Positions 9,156 to 17,730 of a stretch of 64,000 bases of DNA are shown here, one piece after another. The notes beneath the pieces were generated by a model. The model saw only the letters and a list, made by a program, of their open reading frames with translations, did no database searches and was not told the origin of the DNA. How positions within the stretch are numbered: the first letter of the stretch is position 1; the number at the start of each line of letters is the position of its first letter. This DNA comes from Anaerocolumna sp. (GTDB lineage: Bacteria; Bacillota; Clostridia; Lachnospirales; Lachnospiraceae). The position numbers were made by a program, and so were the translations under genes. The stretch is from positions 62,001 to 126,000 of the forward strand of contig JAQSXJ010000005.1 of the NCBI GenBank assembly GCA_029256725.1, given 5' to 3'.

Positions 9156-10607
9156 ATGAGCAGTGTACTTATGAATCTTGATGAATTTGATTTAAATAGC
9201 AAAGAACCTATAACCGAGCCTGAGCGTCAGTATTACTTTATGGCAAAATGCAGGGAATGGGTAAGAAATAAAGAGAATGAAATTAATCGTCCTCTGACAT
9301 TTTCTGTTGTTACCTTTGGATGTCAGATGAATGCCAAGGATTCAGAGAAGTTGGCAGGAATCCTGGAGCAGATAGGTTATCAGCAGATAGAAGGCGAAGA
9401 AGCTGATTTTGTAGTTTACAATACCTGTACGGTCAGAGAGAATGCCAATACCCGTGTATATGGAAGACTGGGACATTTGAACGGATTAAAGAGAAAGAAT
9501 CCCAATATGATGATTGCCCTCTGCGGCTGTATGATGCAGGAGGATGCAGTTGTAGATAAGATAAAGAAGAGCTATCGTTTTGTAGATATGATATTTGGTA
9601 CTCATAATATCTTTAAAATGGCGGAGCTTATGCATACCAGAATTCACAGTAAGACTATGATAATAGATATCTGGAAGGATACCAACTTAATTGTAGAGGA
9701 TCTGCCCAGCGAGAGAAAATACCGCTTTAAAGCAGGTGTAAATATCATGTATGGCTGCAACAATTTTTGCAGTTATTGTATTGTCCCTTATGTTAGAGGC
9801 AGGGAGAGAAGCAGAAATCCCGAGGATATTGTAAAGGAAGTAAAGGAACTGGTGGCTGATGGTGTAATTGAAATTATGCTTCTTGGTCAGAATGTCAATT
9901 CCTATGGTAAAAGCCTGGAGGAGAAGACCACCTTTGCAGGACTGCTTAAGATGCTGGAGGAAGTAGAGGGTCTTGTGAGAATTCGTTTTATGACTTCTCA
10001 TCCTAAAGATCTATCCGATGAATTAATTGAAGTCATGAAGAATTCAAAGAAGATATGTAAGCATCTTCATTTACCGGTGCAAGCCGGCAGTACCAATGTA
10101 TTAAAGAAGATGAACAGAAGTTATACCAAAGAAGATTACTTAAGCTTGGTTGACAGGATAAAGACAGCTATGCCTGATATATCACTTACGACAGATATCA
10201 TTATTGGTTTTCCGGGAGAGACTGAGGAGGATTTCTTAGAAACCCTTGAGGTAGTGGAAAAAGTGCGTTATGACAGCGCCTACACCTTCCTTTATTCCAA
10301 ACGCTCTGGTACTCCTGCTTCTGTTATGGAGAATCAGGTAGAAGAACTTGTTGCTAAGGATCGTTTTGACAGGTTGCTTAAAGTAGTACAGAAGATTTCT
10401 TCTCAAAGGACAGCAAGAGTAGCAGGAAATGTGGAAGAAGTACTGGTAGAAGAGATTAACGGACAGGATCCTACTCTTATGACCGGAAGGCTCAGCAATA
10501 ATATTCTTGTACATTTTAAAGGTTCGGAAGAACATATTGGAAAAATAGTAAAGGTTAAGCTGGCCGAGTGTAAAGGATTTTATTATCTGGGAGAACTATA
10601 TAATTGA
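9156..10607 (+). CDS. miaB: tRNA-2-methylthio-N6-dimethylallyladenosine synthase
   Basis: MiaB is a radical SAM methylthiotransferase that adds a methylthio group to i6A37 of tRNA. The 483 residues hold the UPF0004 domain (TFGCQMNAKDSE, about residue 53, with cluster Cys also in NTCTVRENA and LCGCMMQED), the radical SAM core with CNNFCSYCIVPYVRGRE (about residue 203) and a C-terminal TRAM domain. The start at 9156 has only a weak ribosome site (TTGAGAATATGGA), and the 45-residue N-terminal extension (FDLNSKEP, WVRNKENE) is common in clostridial MiaB. Confidence 0.95.
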   Translation: MSSVLMNLDEFDLNSKEPITEPERQYYFMAKCREWVRNKENEINRPLTFSVVTFGCQMNAKDSEKLAGILEQIGYQQIEGEEADFVVYNTCTVRENANTRVYGRLGHLNGLKRKNPNMMIALCGCMMQEDAVVDKIKKSYRFVDMIFGTHNIFKMAELMHTRIHSKTMIIDIWKDTNLIVEDLPSERKYRFKAGVNIMYGCNNFCSYCIVPYVRGRERSRNPEDIVKEVKELVADGVIEIMLLGQNVNSYGKSLEEKTTFAGLLKMLEEVEGLVRIRFMTSHPKDLSDELIEVMKNSKKICKHLHLPVQAGSTNVLKKMNRSYTKEDYLSLVDRIKTAMPDISLTTDIIIGFPGETEEDFLETLEVVEKVRYDSAYTFLYSKRSGTPASVMENQVEELVAKDRFDRLLKVVQKISSQRTARVAGNVEEVLVEEINGQDPTLMTGRLSNNILVHFKGSEEHIGKIVKVKLAECKGFYYLGELYN

Positions 10608-10974
10608 AATAAGTTATAATACCTGTAAAAGCATAAAAAACCAGGGAATCAAGTAGGAATATACTTAAGTAGGTAGAATGTGGAATTTGGCTTATATTTT
10701 GTAAACATAAAATAAGAAATACTATGTAAGTTGGATTATAGTTTTTACTTTTTCAGGCCATGAAACCTGAAAAGTTGATAAGCTTAATTCAACTTATTTA
10801 TCTTTCTGACAATACTTATATACAATTATAATAGCAGTTTTTCGAAAAACAGGAAAAATATAATTATTTCATATATCTGTTGGTAAAAATTAATGAAAGC
10901 TATGAAGGTTTTTAGGCTATTGTGTCTAATATCGGTGGAATTTGACATAATGCATAAAAATTTAATGGGGATAC
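10608..10974 (+). other. miaB-rny intergenic region with one hairpin
   Basis: This 367-base AT-rich stretch holds an inverted repeat TTTTCAGG/CCTGAAAA at 10750-10773 with an 8-base loop, and no convincing ORF. The hairpin lacks a clear T run. Confidence 0.4.
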
Positions 10975-11003
10975 TTGACATACTCATGAAAACAGTATAA
11001 AAT
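10975..11003 (+). promoter_or_regulatory. Sigma-A-type promoter of rny
   Basis: TTGACA (10975-10980), a 17-base spacer and TAAAAT (10998-11003) stand 50 bases before the rny start. This is a near-consensus vegetative promoter. Confidence 0.7.
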
Positions 11004-11052
11004 TTATATGTTGTATATTTGTACAATGAAAATTTAATAAGGAGGTGCTCCA

Positions 11053-12552
11053 GTGCCGGATTATATAATAGCTACAATTATATTATCTATTATCGCAACC
11101 TCGGCCATCGTTGTTCCTCTTGTCTGGAAACTTGCTATTTCCTACCATGTTAAGGTTGTAGAAGCCAAGATAGGTACCGCAGAAGAAAAAGCAAGGGAAA
11201 TCATAGATGAAGCTTTAAAAACAGCTGAAACTAAGAAAAGAGAAGCCTTACTTGAAGCAAAGGAAGAGTCCTTAAAGACTAAGAATGAGTTAGAGAAGGA
11301 AACGAAGGAAAGACGAGCAGAAGTTCAACGTTATGAAAAAAGGGTTCTGTCAAAGGAAGAAACCTTAGACAGGAAAATCGAAGCACTCGAGAAGAAAGAA
11401 TCCAGACTCTCTGCAAAAGAGGCTGAACTTGACAAAATCAAGGCAGAAGCTGAAGAGCTTCATGCAAGACAGCTGCAGGAATTGGAGAAGATTTCAGGAC
11501 TTACCTCCGAACAAGCGAAAGAATATCTTTTAAAGACAGTTGAAGACGAAGTTAAGCATGAAACTGCAATGTTAGTTAAGGAACTTGAAAGCAAAGCAAA
11601 AGAAGAAGCAGACAAAAAGGCAAAGGATTATGTTGTTACTGCAATACAGAAATGCGCAGCAGATCACGTGGCAGAAACTACCATATCCGTTGTACAGCTT
11701 CCAAATGATGAGATGAAAGGAAGAATTATCGGAAGGGAAGGAAGGAACATTCGTACCCTTGAAACCCTTACAGGTGTTGATCTTATAATAGATGATACCC
11801 CTGAAGCCGTTATTCTATCCGGATTCGACCCTATCAGAAGAGAAGTGGCAAGAATTGCCCTTGAAAAACTGATTGTGGACGGACGAATCCATCCTGCAAG
11901 AATTGAAGAGATGGTGGAGAAGGCTCAAAAAGAAGTTGAAGTCATGATTCGAGAAGAAGGTGAAGCAGCAACTTTAGAAGTTGGTGTTCATGGAATTCAT
12001 CCAGAGCTTGTCAGACTTCTCGGTAAGATGAAGTTTAGAACAAGTTATGGACAAAATGCTTTAAAACATTCTATAGAAGTTGCCCAATTATCCGGTTTAC
12101 TTGCCGGTGAGATAGGCGTTGATATCAGAATGGCAAAGAGAGCCGGATTACTGCATGATATTGGTAAATCTGTTGACCATGAAATGGAAGGCTCACATAT
12201 TCAAATCGGTGGTGATGTGGAACCTGAATCATTGATTGCATGCATCGTACAGGCTGCGGACACCATTTCGGCTGCGAGACCAGGTGCCAGAAGAGAAACA
12301 TTAGAAACATACACAAACAGATTGAAGCAATTAGAAGATATCTCCAATAGCTTTAAGGGAGTAGATAAGTCATTTGCGATACAAGCAGGCAGAGAAGTTC
12401 GTATTATGGTAGTGCCAGATCAGATATCTGATGCAGACATGATATTACTTGCCCGTGACATATCAAAGCAAATTGAATCTGAGTTGGAGTATCCAGGTCA
12501 GATTAAGGTTAATGTAATCAGAGAATCACGAGTGACAGATTACGCAAAATAA
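11053..12552 (+). CDS. rny: Ribonuclease Y
   Basis: RNase Y is a membrane-anchored endoribonuclease that initiates mRNA decay in many Firmicutes. The 499 residues show an N-terminal membrane segment ([20 protein letters not shown]), a long Lys/Glu-rich coiled coil (about 35-190), a KH domain ([15 protein letters not shown]) and an HD domain with [12 protein letters not shown] as catalytic metal site. It starts with GTG at 11053, 7 bases after GGAGG (11041-11045). A good promoter precedes it and a strong terminator follows, so it is likely monocistronic. Confidence 0.96.
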   Translation: MPDYIIATIILSIIATSAIVVPLVWKLAISYHVKVVEAKIGTAEEKAREIIDEALKTAETKKREALLEAKEESLKTKNELEKETKERRAEVQRYEKRVLSKEETLDRKIEALEKKESRLSAKEAELDKIKAEAEELHARQLQELEKISGLTSEQAKEYLLKTVEDEVKHETAMLVKELESKAKEEADKKAKDYVVTAIQKCAADHVAETTISVVQLPNDEMKGRIIGREGRNIRTLETLTGVDLIIDDTPEAVILSGFDPIRREVARIALEKLIVDGRIHPARIEEMVEKAQKEVEVMIREEGEAATLEVGVHGIHPELVRLLGKMKFRTSYGQNALKHSIEVAQLSGLLAGEIGVDIRMAKRAGLLHDIGKSVDHEMEGSHIQIGGDVEPESLIACIVQAADTISAARPGARRETLETYTNRLKQLEDISNSFKGVDKSFAIQAGREVRIMVVPDQISDADMILLARDISKQIESELEYPGQIKVNVIRESRVTDYAK

Positions 12553-12564
12553 TGAATAGTTATT

Positions 12565-12609
12565 AAGATGGTCGAAATTCCTAATACAGGAATTTCGCCA
12601 TCTTTTTTT
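12565..12609 (+). terminator. Rho-independent terminator after rny
   Basis: AAGATGG-CGAAATTCC pairs with GGAATTTCG-CCATCTT around a 6-base loop, followed by seven T. The stem is about 16 bp with one bulge. Confidence 0.9.
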
Positions 12610-12840
12610 GAAAAGACATATTTTAATGCTTTAAATTGATGAAATGATGATTAGCAAAGTGTACCGATTACCGTATTAGGTAACCCGGATTGTATCATCT
12701 GGATTGTATCATGGAGATATTTTGGAGTACGAAGTCATACTACATCTCAAGATGAGGGGAAATACTTATATGTAAGAAGTTTTCAAATACAATCTAATTA
12801 AATAAGTTGTATATCAGGAATGGAACCAGGAGGATTACAG

Positions 12841-13641
12841 ATGGATAAAATAGGATTCATAGGGGTTGGAAATATGGGATTGCCTATGCTTATGGGAGCC
12901 GTAAGAGTGTTCGGCAAGGAATCACTTCTGTTTAACTGTGTGAGGGCTGAAAGAAAAGAATTTATAAATCAGAAAACCGGTGTTAATTTCGTAAATAACA
13001 ACAAGGAATTGGTCCAGTCCTGCAAATATATTGTATTAGCCGTAAAACCTCAGTTTTTTCATGAGGTTTATGCAGATATTAAGGACAGTATTACAAAGGA
13101 GCATGTTTTGATTTCTGCAGCAGCAGGTATTACGATTGCTGCCATGAAAGAGGCACTTGGTGATTCTGTCAGAGTGGTGCGCTCCATGCCGAATACTCCG
13201 GCACTTGTAGGAGAAGGAATGACAGCAGTCTGCTATTCCAGGGATGAGTATGCCAAGGTTGAGAAAGAACTGCTTCATATGTTCTTCCAATCCTTTGGTA
13301 AATATGAGGAATTTGATGAAAGTTTTATAAATGCTGTAATATGTGCCAGCGGCAGTTCGCCGGCATATGTATATATGTTTATTGAAGCGTTGGCAGACAG
13401 TGCAGTAAAGTATGGAATTCCAAGAGAGAAGGCATATAAACTGACGGCTCAGGCAGTAATGGGAGCAGCCAAGATGGTACTAGAGACAGGGGAGCATCCA
13501 GGAAAATTAAAGGATCAGGTGTGTTCGCCAGGTGGAACCACAATAGCTGCAGTGGAAGCTTTAGAGGAATTCGGATTCCGTAATGCGGTAATGAAAGCTA
13601 CAGATGCCTGCTATGAAAAAGCGGTATCATTTAGTAAATAA
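12841..13641 (+). CDS. proC: Pyrroline-5-carboxylate reductase (copy 1)
   Basis: ProC reduces 1-pyrroline-5-carboxylate to L-proline with NAD(P)H. The 266-residue protein has the Rossmann motif IGFIGVGNMG (residues 4-13), AVKPQFF, VRSMPNTPALVGEGM, and the C-terminal dimerisation signature with CSPGGTTIAAVEALEE. The start at 12841 is chosen because GGAGG (12829-12833) is 7 bases upstream; an ATG 21 bases earlier has no such site. It is a paralog of the copy at 55395-56189. Its position among housekeeping genes suggests the biosynthetic role with proB and proA. Confidence 0.94.
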   Translation: MDKIGFIGVGNMGLPMLMGAVRVFGKESLLFNCVRAERKEFINQKTGVNFVNNNKELVQSCKYIVLAVKPQFFHEVYADIKDSITKEHVLISAAAGITIAAMKEALGDSVRVVRSMPNTPALVGEGMTAVCYSRDEYAKVEKELLHMFFQSFGKYEEFDESFINAVICASGSSPAYVYMFIEALADSAVKYGIPREKAYKLTAQAVMGAAKMVLETGEHPGKLKDQVCSPGGTTIAAVEALEEFGFRNAVMKATDACYEKAVSFSK

Positions 13642-13759
13642 AAGAGCAAAAAGTGCTGGGACTAAAACAATGAAGGCGAGTTGGTGAAGAAAAAGCTAAA
13701 AGGCATTTTATCAATCTCCTGAGTGGTACGTGTGCCAAGACACACAGATAGGAGTTATT

Positions 13760-14296
13760 ATGGATAATGAATACAAACGTTTAAAGAGAACACCGGTGCA
13801 TAAAGGCCATATTATTGATGTATATACAGATACTATGGGACTGCCAAGCGGAAAGACAGCTGATTGGGATTTTATTAGCCATAAAGGGGCTGCGGCTATT
13901 GTGCCTGTAACAGAAGATGGCAGAATAATTATGGTCAGACAATATAGAAATGCAGTAGAGAAATATACCCTTGAAATTCCAGCCGGAGGTCTTAATCCCG
14001 GAGAAGATATGAAGACCTGTGCAGGCAGAGAGTTAGAGGAGGAGACTGGTTACCGGTCAGAACAAATAGAGCATTTATTTGATCTGTATACCACGGTTGC
14101 CTTCTGTAATGAGAAAATAGGTATCTATTATACAGAGCATTTAATTCCTTCAAAGCAGAACCCTGATGAAGATGAATTTGTATCAGTGGAAAGCTATACA
14201 ATAGAGGAACTGGTTGATTATATTTTTGCAGGGCAGATTGAAGATGCGAAAACAATTGCAGCTATTTTGGCTTATAAAACTAAAAGGAATAAATAA
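13760..14296 (+). CDS. ADP-ribose pyrophosphatase-type Nudix hydrolase
   Basis: A 178-residue Nudix enzyme that probably cleaves ADP-ribose to AMP and ribose-5-phosphate. The Nudix box is GGLNPGEDMKTCAGRELEEE then TGY, at about residues 76-98. Upstream, VRQYRNAVEKYTLEIPAG is typical of the ADP-ribose pyrophosphatase (NudF) subfamily. GGAGT lies 5 bases before the ATG at 13760, which is preferred over an in-frame Met ten codons upstream. A terminator follows directly. Confidence 0.9.
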   Translation: MDNEYKRLKRTPVHKGHIIDVYTDTMGLPSGKTADWDFISHKGAAAIVPVTEDGRIIMVRQYRNAVEKYTLEIPAGGLNPGEDMKTCAGRELEEETGYRSEQIEHLFDLYTTVAFCNEKIGIYYTEHLIPSKQNPDEDEFVSVESYTIEELVDYIFAGQIEDAKTIAAILAYKTKRNK

Positions 14297-14303
14297 CTTA
14301 TCT

Positions 14304-14332
14304 ATGCCGGCTTATATGCCGGCATTATTTTT
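14304..14332 (+). terminator. Terminator after the Nudix gene
   Basis: ATGCCGGC and GCCGGCAT form an 8-bp GC-rich stem around TTATAT, followed by TATTTTTG. Confidence 0.85.
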
Positions 14333-14379
14333 GTATAAGCTTCATATGTTATCTTATAGACGTTGGCACAGGTGTTAGT

Positions 14380-14985
14380 ATGAATTTTGTGAAGCAGCAA
14401 TTGCGAAGGCTGGGTGAAGTTAAGGCAGGTCTTTTGTTAATGGCAATAGGAGCTGTTCTTGGTATAGTATTCGCCAGAGTATTTAAGAGTTTTTATCAGG
14501 GAAATATAAATATATTGGATAAAGATTATTTATATCAGATAAGGACAGCCTCCATTGATTATAAACTTTTGTTAAAGTATGTATATTGGGATCTTTTTAA
14601 GAATTTTATTCTCTTTTGGATGGTATGTGTAACCTCACTTGGGATTCCATTTATATGCCTATGCCTTGTTTATATCGGATTTCAGAGCAGTTTTTTTGTC
14701 ACGGTAATACTTATGGAGTATCATTTTAAAGGACTATTATTGATATTTGGTTACACCTTTCCTCAGTATCTGATTTACATACCGGTTGCTTTGATTTCCA
14801 TTCGATGTGCATACTGGCTCTGCAAGAGTCTGCGATATGATATGACAAGCAAGAAAGGAAAGAGAGAAAAAATAGGAAAATATATGTTTCTGGTAATATT
14901 ACTGGGAATGGTTCTGGCACTGGGAGGGTTATCGGAAGCATACATTGGATCCTATATTATAAGAAAAATATTGTATTTCTTTTAA
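14380..14985 (+). CDS. spoIIM: Stage II sporulation protein M-like membrane protein
   Basis: A 201-residue membrane protein of the SpoIIM family. In endospore formers SpoIIM works with SpoIID and SpoIIP in septal peptidoglycan remodelling during engulfment. About five membrane segments are visible (around residues 18-35, 75-100, 103-120, 125-145 and 165-190), with a soluble stretch between the first two. It supports a spore-forming ancestry. The ribosome site is weak (ACAGGTGTT). It sits between two terminators and is probably a single-gene unit. Confidence 0.8.
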   Translation: MNFVKQQLRRLGEVKAGLLLMAIGAVLGIVFARVFKSFYQGNINILDKDYLYQIRTASIDYKLLLKYVYWDLFKNFILFWMVCVTSLGIPFICLCLVYIGFQSSFFVTVILMEYHFKGLLLIFGYTFPQYLIYIPVALISIRCAYWLCKSLRYDMTSKKGKREKIGKYMFLVILLGMVLALGGLSEAYIGSYIIRKILYFF

Positions 14986-14989
14986 AAAA

Positions 14990-15036
14990 CTGAGGCTATA
15001 GGCAATCAAAGCGTGTCTATAGCCTCAGCTTATTTT
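14990..15036 (+). terminator. Terminator after spoIIM
   Basis: CTGAGGCTATAG (14990-15001) pairs perfectly with CTATAGCCTCAG (15017-15028), followed by a T-rich tail (CTTATTTTATC). Confidence 0.85.
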
Positions 15037-15045
15037 ATCATTTTA

Positions 15046-15127
15046 GACAAATGTAAAAAACTTATTGACTTTTATTTTCGACAAATGTAAAAAACCTATT
15101 GACTTTTATTTTAGGCAAGTGTAAAAT
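15046..15127 (+). promoter_or_regulatory. Three BlaI-type operator boxes and promoter of the blaI operon
   Basis: Two near-identical 33-base units (15046-15078 and 15080-15112) and a third partial unit (from 15114) repeat with a strict 34-base period. Each begins with GACAAATGTAAA or GGCAAGTGTAAA. The core ACAAATGT is close to the ACA/TGT dyad bound by BlaI/MecI repressors. TTGACT (15099-15104), 17 bases and TAAAAT (15122-15127) form a promoter inside the array, and the third box overlaps its -10 region. Autorepression by the downstream BlaI homolog is inferred. Confidence 0.7.
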
Positions 15128-15199
15128 ATCATAAAGGAAATGTTAAAATAAGGATAATAAACATTGGGAAACAGTAAGAAATCGGAAGGAGAGGCAAGA

Positions 15200-15307
15200 G
15201 TGAAAGAAAATTATAAATTGAAAGGATGTCACGCCAGGATTCTTTCACTCCTTATTATTTGTGGCAGTATCGCAGGCCAGCCTGCGATATGCAATGGGTG
15301 TAAATAA
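15200..15307 (+). CDS. Leader peptide with four cysteines, coupled to blaI
   Basis: A 35-codon ORF starts at GTG 15200, 8 bases after a strong ribosome site (GGAAGGAG, 15183-15190). It encodes VKENYKLKGCH at the start, CGSIAG in the middle and ICNGCK at the end. Its stop overlaps the blaI start (TAATG). A homologous ORF lies before oppD at 48517-48645; the two keep the reading frame across a one-codon length difference and share four Cys. The 3' part also forms an 8-bp stem (ATCGCAGG/CCTGCGAT). It may be a true peptide, a coupling device or an RNA element. No known family was recognised. Confidence 0.55.
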   Translation: MKENYKLKGCHARILSLLIICGSIAGQPAICNGCK

Positions 15308-15684
15308 TGAAAGACATGAAGAAACTACCGGAGGCAGAATTTGAAATAATGAAGGTTATCTGGACAAACGAACCGCCTATTACAACCAATATAATAATGG
15401 AGCAGTTAGGTAATCTACGTGGCTGGAAAGCACCGACTATTATCTCTTTGATGCTTCGGTTAGTGGATAAAGGCTTTCTTAAGACCGAAAAGAATGGCAA
15501 AGAAAGAACATATTTTCCGCTAATCACACGGGAAGAATATTTAAAGCTCGAAACGGGGAATTTTATGAAAAACTATCATGAGAATTCTTTTCTTAGTCTC
15601 GTTAATACCCTTTATGATGATAAGAGGGTAAATGATAAGGACTTGGAAGAATTAATGGAATGGGTAAAGAGCAGGAGGAAATAG
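15307..15684 (+). CDS. BlaI/MecI/CopY-family repressor
   Basis: A 125-residue winged-helix repressor. The N-terminal half reads LPEAEFEIMKVIW, then IIMEQLGNLRGWKAPTIISL and LVDKGFLKTEKNGKERTYFP, which is the MecI/BlaI DNA-binding domain; the C-terminal third is the dimerisation helix region that BlaR1-type proteases cleave. It overlaps the leader peptide stop by one base, and its own ribosome site (GGGTG) is weak, so its translation is probably coupled. The M56 peptidase gene follows after one base. Confidence 0.92.
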   Translation: MKDMKKLPEAEFEIMKVIWTNEPPITTNIIMEQLGNLRGWKAPTIISLMLRLVDKGFLKTEKNGKERTYFPLITREEYLKLETGNFMKNYHENSFLSLVNTLYDDKRVNDKDLEELMEWVKSRRK

Positions 15685-15685
15685 G

Positions 15686-16756
15686 ATGGAGAAGCTTTTA
15701 TCATTGGTAGCCGTAAACACGGTTACTATGTCGCTGCTGATTATCTGCTTTCTTTTTATAACACCGAGATTGTCAAATAAATATCATTCTAAATGGATTT
15801 ATTATTCCTGGCTGTTGATTGTAATTGGGTTGATTGTACCCTTTCGAATCCAATTTAATATAATACTTGAACATTCCGTTAGCGATCCGGTATATGTTCA
15901 GGATTATTATTCAGGAGAAGAACAGGATATCTACCTTACTGAGGGAAATGAGCCGGAGAGTGTAAGTATCTCCTGGTATCAGATTGCAGGAGGAATATGG
16001 CTTAGTGGTTTAATTATTTATGTGATGTTCCAAAGCTGGAGGCATTACCGCTTTATAAAAATCTTGCATCGATGGGGAGAGGAGGATAAAAACACTTATG
16101 AATACATACTGCTCCAGAAGATAAGCTGGGAAATGGGAATATCGAAAACAGTCAGGTTATTGAATAATCCATGTATCACAAGCCCTATGCAGATTGGATT
16201 TGTTAAGCCTGTTATATTGCTTCCGTGCATGAATTTTACTGATCAAGAGCTTTCACTAATCTTAAGGCATGAGCTTATACATTATAAACGAAAAGATTTA
16301 TGGTATAAAGGACTGATACTAATAGCAACGGCAATACATTGGTTCAACCCGTTGGTATTCGTAATGGGAAAAGCAATTAAAGAGCAATGTGAAATGTCCT
16401 GTGACAACGAAGTGGTAAAGGGGGCTGATGCTGAGAAAAGATTGCAGTATTGTGAAACTATTATAGGTATGATGCAGCAGCAATCGAAGGCAGAAACGGT
16501 ATTTGCAGCCAATTTATCAAATGGAATCAGGGGATTAAAGAAAAGAATTCAATCCATTCTGGATGGGAGAGATAAGAAGACTGGTGCGGTAATCATGTGT
16601 CTGACCTTAATTGGAATACTGCTGACAGGAGCTAATCTGGTTACAGTTGCAGAAGGAAGAATAATTACCATAACCACTGACATAGCTGATACCATAGAAG
16701 ATGAAGAAACAAGTATCAGTACAGTATTTGAATATTATTACAAGGAGACAGAGTAA
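15686..16756 (+). CDS. M56-family BlaR1-type membrane metallopeptidase
   Basis: A 356-residue membrane protein with four likely membrane segments (residues 8-26, 36-54, 97-115 and 300-318). The zinc motif HELIHYKRKD (about residue 194) with downstream E in CEMSCDNEVV marks it as an M56 peptidase. In the BlaR/MecR systems this type of protease senses a cell-wall stress and causes cleavage of the paired repressor. There is no C-terminal penicillin-binding sensor domain, so the signal is probably not a beta-lactam bound there. Translation starts two bases after the blaI stop, with AGGAGG in the blaI tail. Confidence 0.88.
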   Translation: MEKLLSLVAVNTVTMSLLIICFLFITPRLSNKYHSKWIYYSWLLIVIGLIVPFRIQFNIILEHSVSDPVYVQDYYSGEEQDIYLTEGNEPESVSISWYQIAGGIWLSGLIIYVMFQSWRHYRFIKILHRWGEEDKNTYEYILLQKISWEMGISKTVRLLNNPCITSPMQIGFVKPVILLPCMNFTDQELSLILRHELIHYKRKDLWYKGLILIATAIHWFNPLVFVMGKAIKEQCEMSCDNEVVKGADAEKRLQYCETIIGMMQQQSKAETVFAANLSNGIRGLKKRIQSILDGRDKKTGAVIMCLTLIGILLTGANLVTVAEGRIITITTDIADTIEDEETSISTVFEYYYKETE

Positions 16757-16872
16757 GAAACCAGATGATGAGGATTAAGGTTATAATTAATTAATACAAC
16801 TATGAAAGTGAAATCTCTAAGGGGTGATTGAAAATAGCTTTCAAACACTACCTAGTATTGAAAGGAGTTATA

Positions 16873-17730
16873 ATGGATATCTCAATTAATCAAATCAATA
16901 AAATATATCAGGGAGGGAAGAAGGCTCTTAAGGATGTTTCCATAGAAATGAAGAGACCTGATCTTATTGGACTGGTTGGACCAAACGGTGCCGGTAAGTC
17001 AACCCTTATGAAGCTACTGGTAGCTGAATTACTGCCTACTGCCGGTGAGATAACAGTAGATGGTGAAGACTTGTTAAAAAATGAAATACAAATGAAAGCC
17101 TCCTTAGGCTATCTGCCGCAGACCTTTGGTTTATATGATGAGCTGACGGTATATCAGTTCTTGGACTATATGGCTGCTTTAAAAGGAATTAAAAACGGCA
17201 AAGAAGCTATTGATACAGTTATAAAAGAAACGAATCTGGAAGAGAAGAGAAAAGCAAAAATTAAAACTCTGTCAGGTGGTCAGCGACAGCGAGTAGGTAT
17301 CGCTCAGGCCTTTTTAGGCAATCCTGGTTTACTGATATTTGATGAGCCTACCGTAGGACTGGATCCGGAGGAGAGGATTAATTTCCGGAATTTATTTTCA
17401 AAGAAAGCGGAAGATAAGATCGTAATATTATCTACACATATAATCGAGGATGTTCAGTCAATCTGTAACCGCTTGATCGTACTGCATGAAGGAAGGATTC
17501 GATATGACGGCACTCCGGAGCAATTGATCGTAATGGCCCAGGAACACGTAGGTATCATGGAAGAAAATAAGAAAGAAAAAGCTTACCATATTACAGCCCG
17601 TATAAATACCGCAAATGGAGTAATGTGCCGTATTGTAGCAAATGAATTACCGACAGAGGCTAAACCGGCAGAGCCTACTTTAGAGGACGCATATATGTAT
17701 CTCATTACCAGAGAGGAAGTGAACGGATGA
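16873..17730 (+). CDS. ABC transporter ATP-binding protein
   Basis: A 285-residue ABC-2-type ATPase. Walker A is GPNGAGKST (about residues 37-45), the signature is LSGGQRQR and Walker B is LLIFDEPTVGLDPEE. The C-terminal 70 residues form an accessory domain as in exporter ATPases. The start at 16873 is preferred because AAAGGAG lies 9 bases upstream; a TTG 45 bases earlier is in frame but less likely. Its stop overlaps the next start by four bases (ATGA). It forms a transporter with the next two genes and probably belongs to the BlaI-controlled unit. Confidence 0.93.
   Translation: MDISINQINKIYQGGKKALKDVSIEMKRPDLIGLVGPNGAGKSTLMKLLVAELLPTAGEITVDGEDLLKNEIQMKASLGYLPQTFGLYDELTVYQFLDYMAALKGIKNGKEAIDTVIKETNLEEKRKAKIKTLSGGQRQRVGIAQAFLGNPGLLIFDEPTVGLDPEERINFRNLFSKKAEDKIVILSTHIIEDVQSICNRLIVLHEGRIRYDGTPEQLIVMAQEHVGIMEENKKEKAYHITARINTANGVMCRIVANELPTEAKPAEPTLEDAYMYLITREEVNG

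Noticed and set aside
12687-12712. 12-base direct repeat GGATTGTATCAT before proC
   Set aside because: Only two short copies without dyad symmetry; chance is likely.
15255-15527. Minus-strand ORF covering the leader element and blaI start
   Set aside because: Arises from the palindromic leader stem and antisense blaI sequence.
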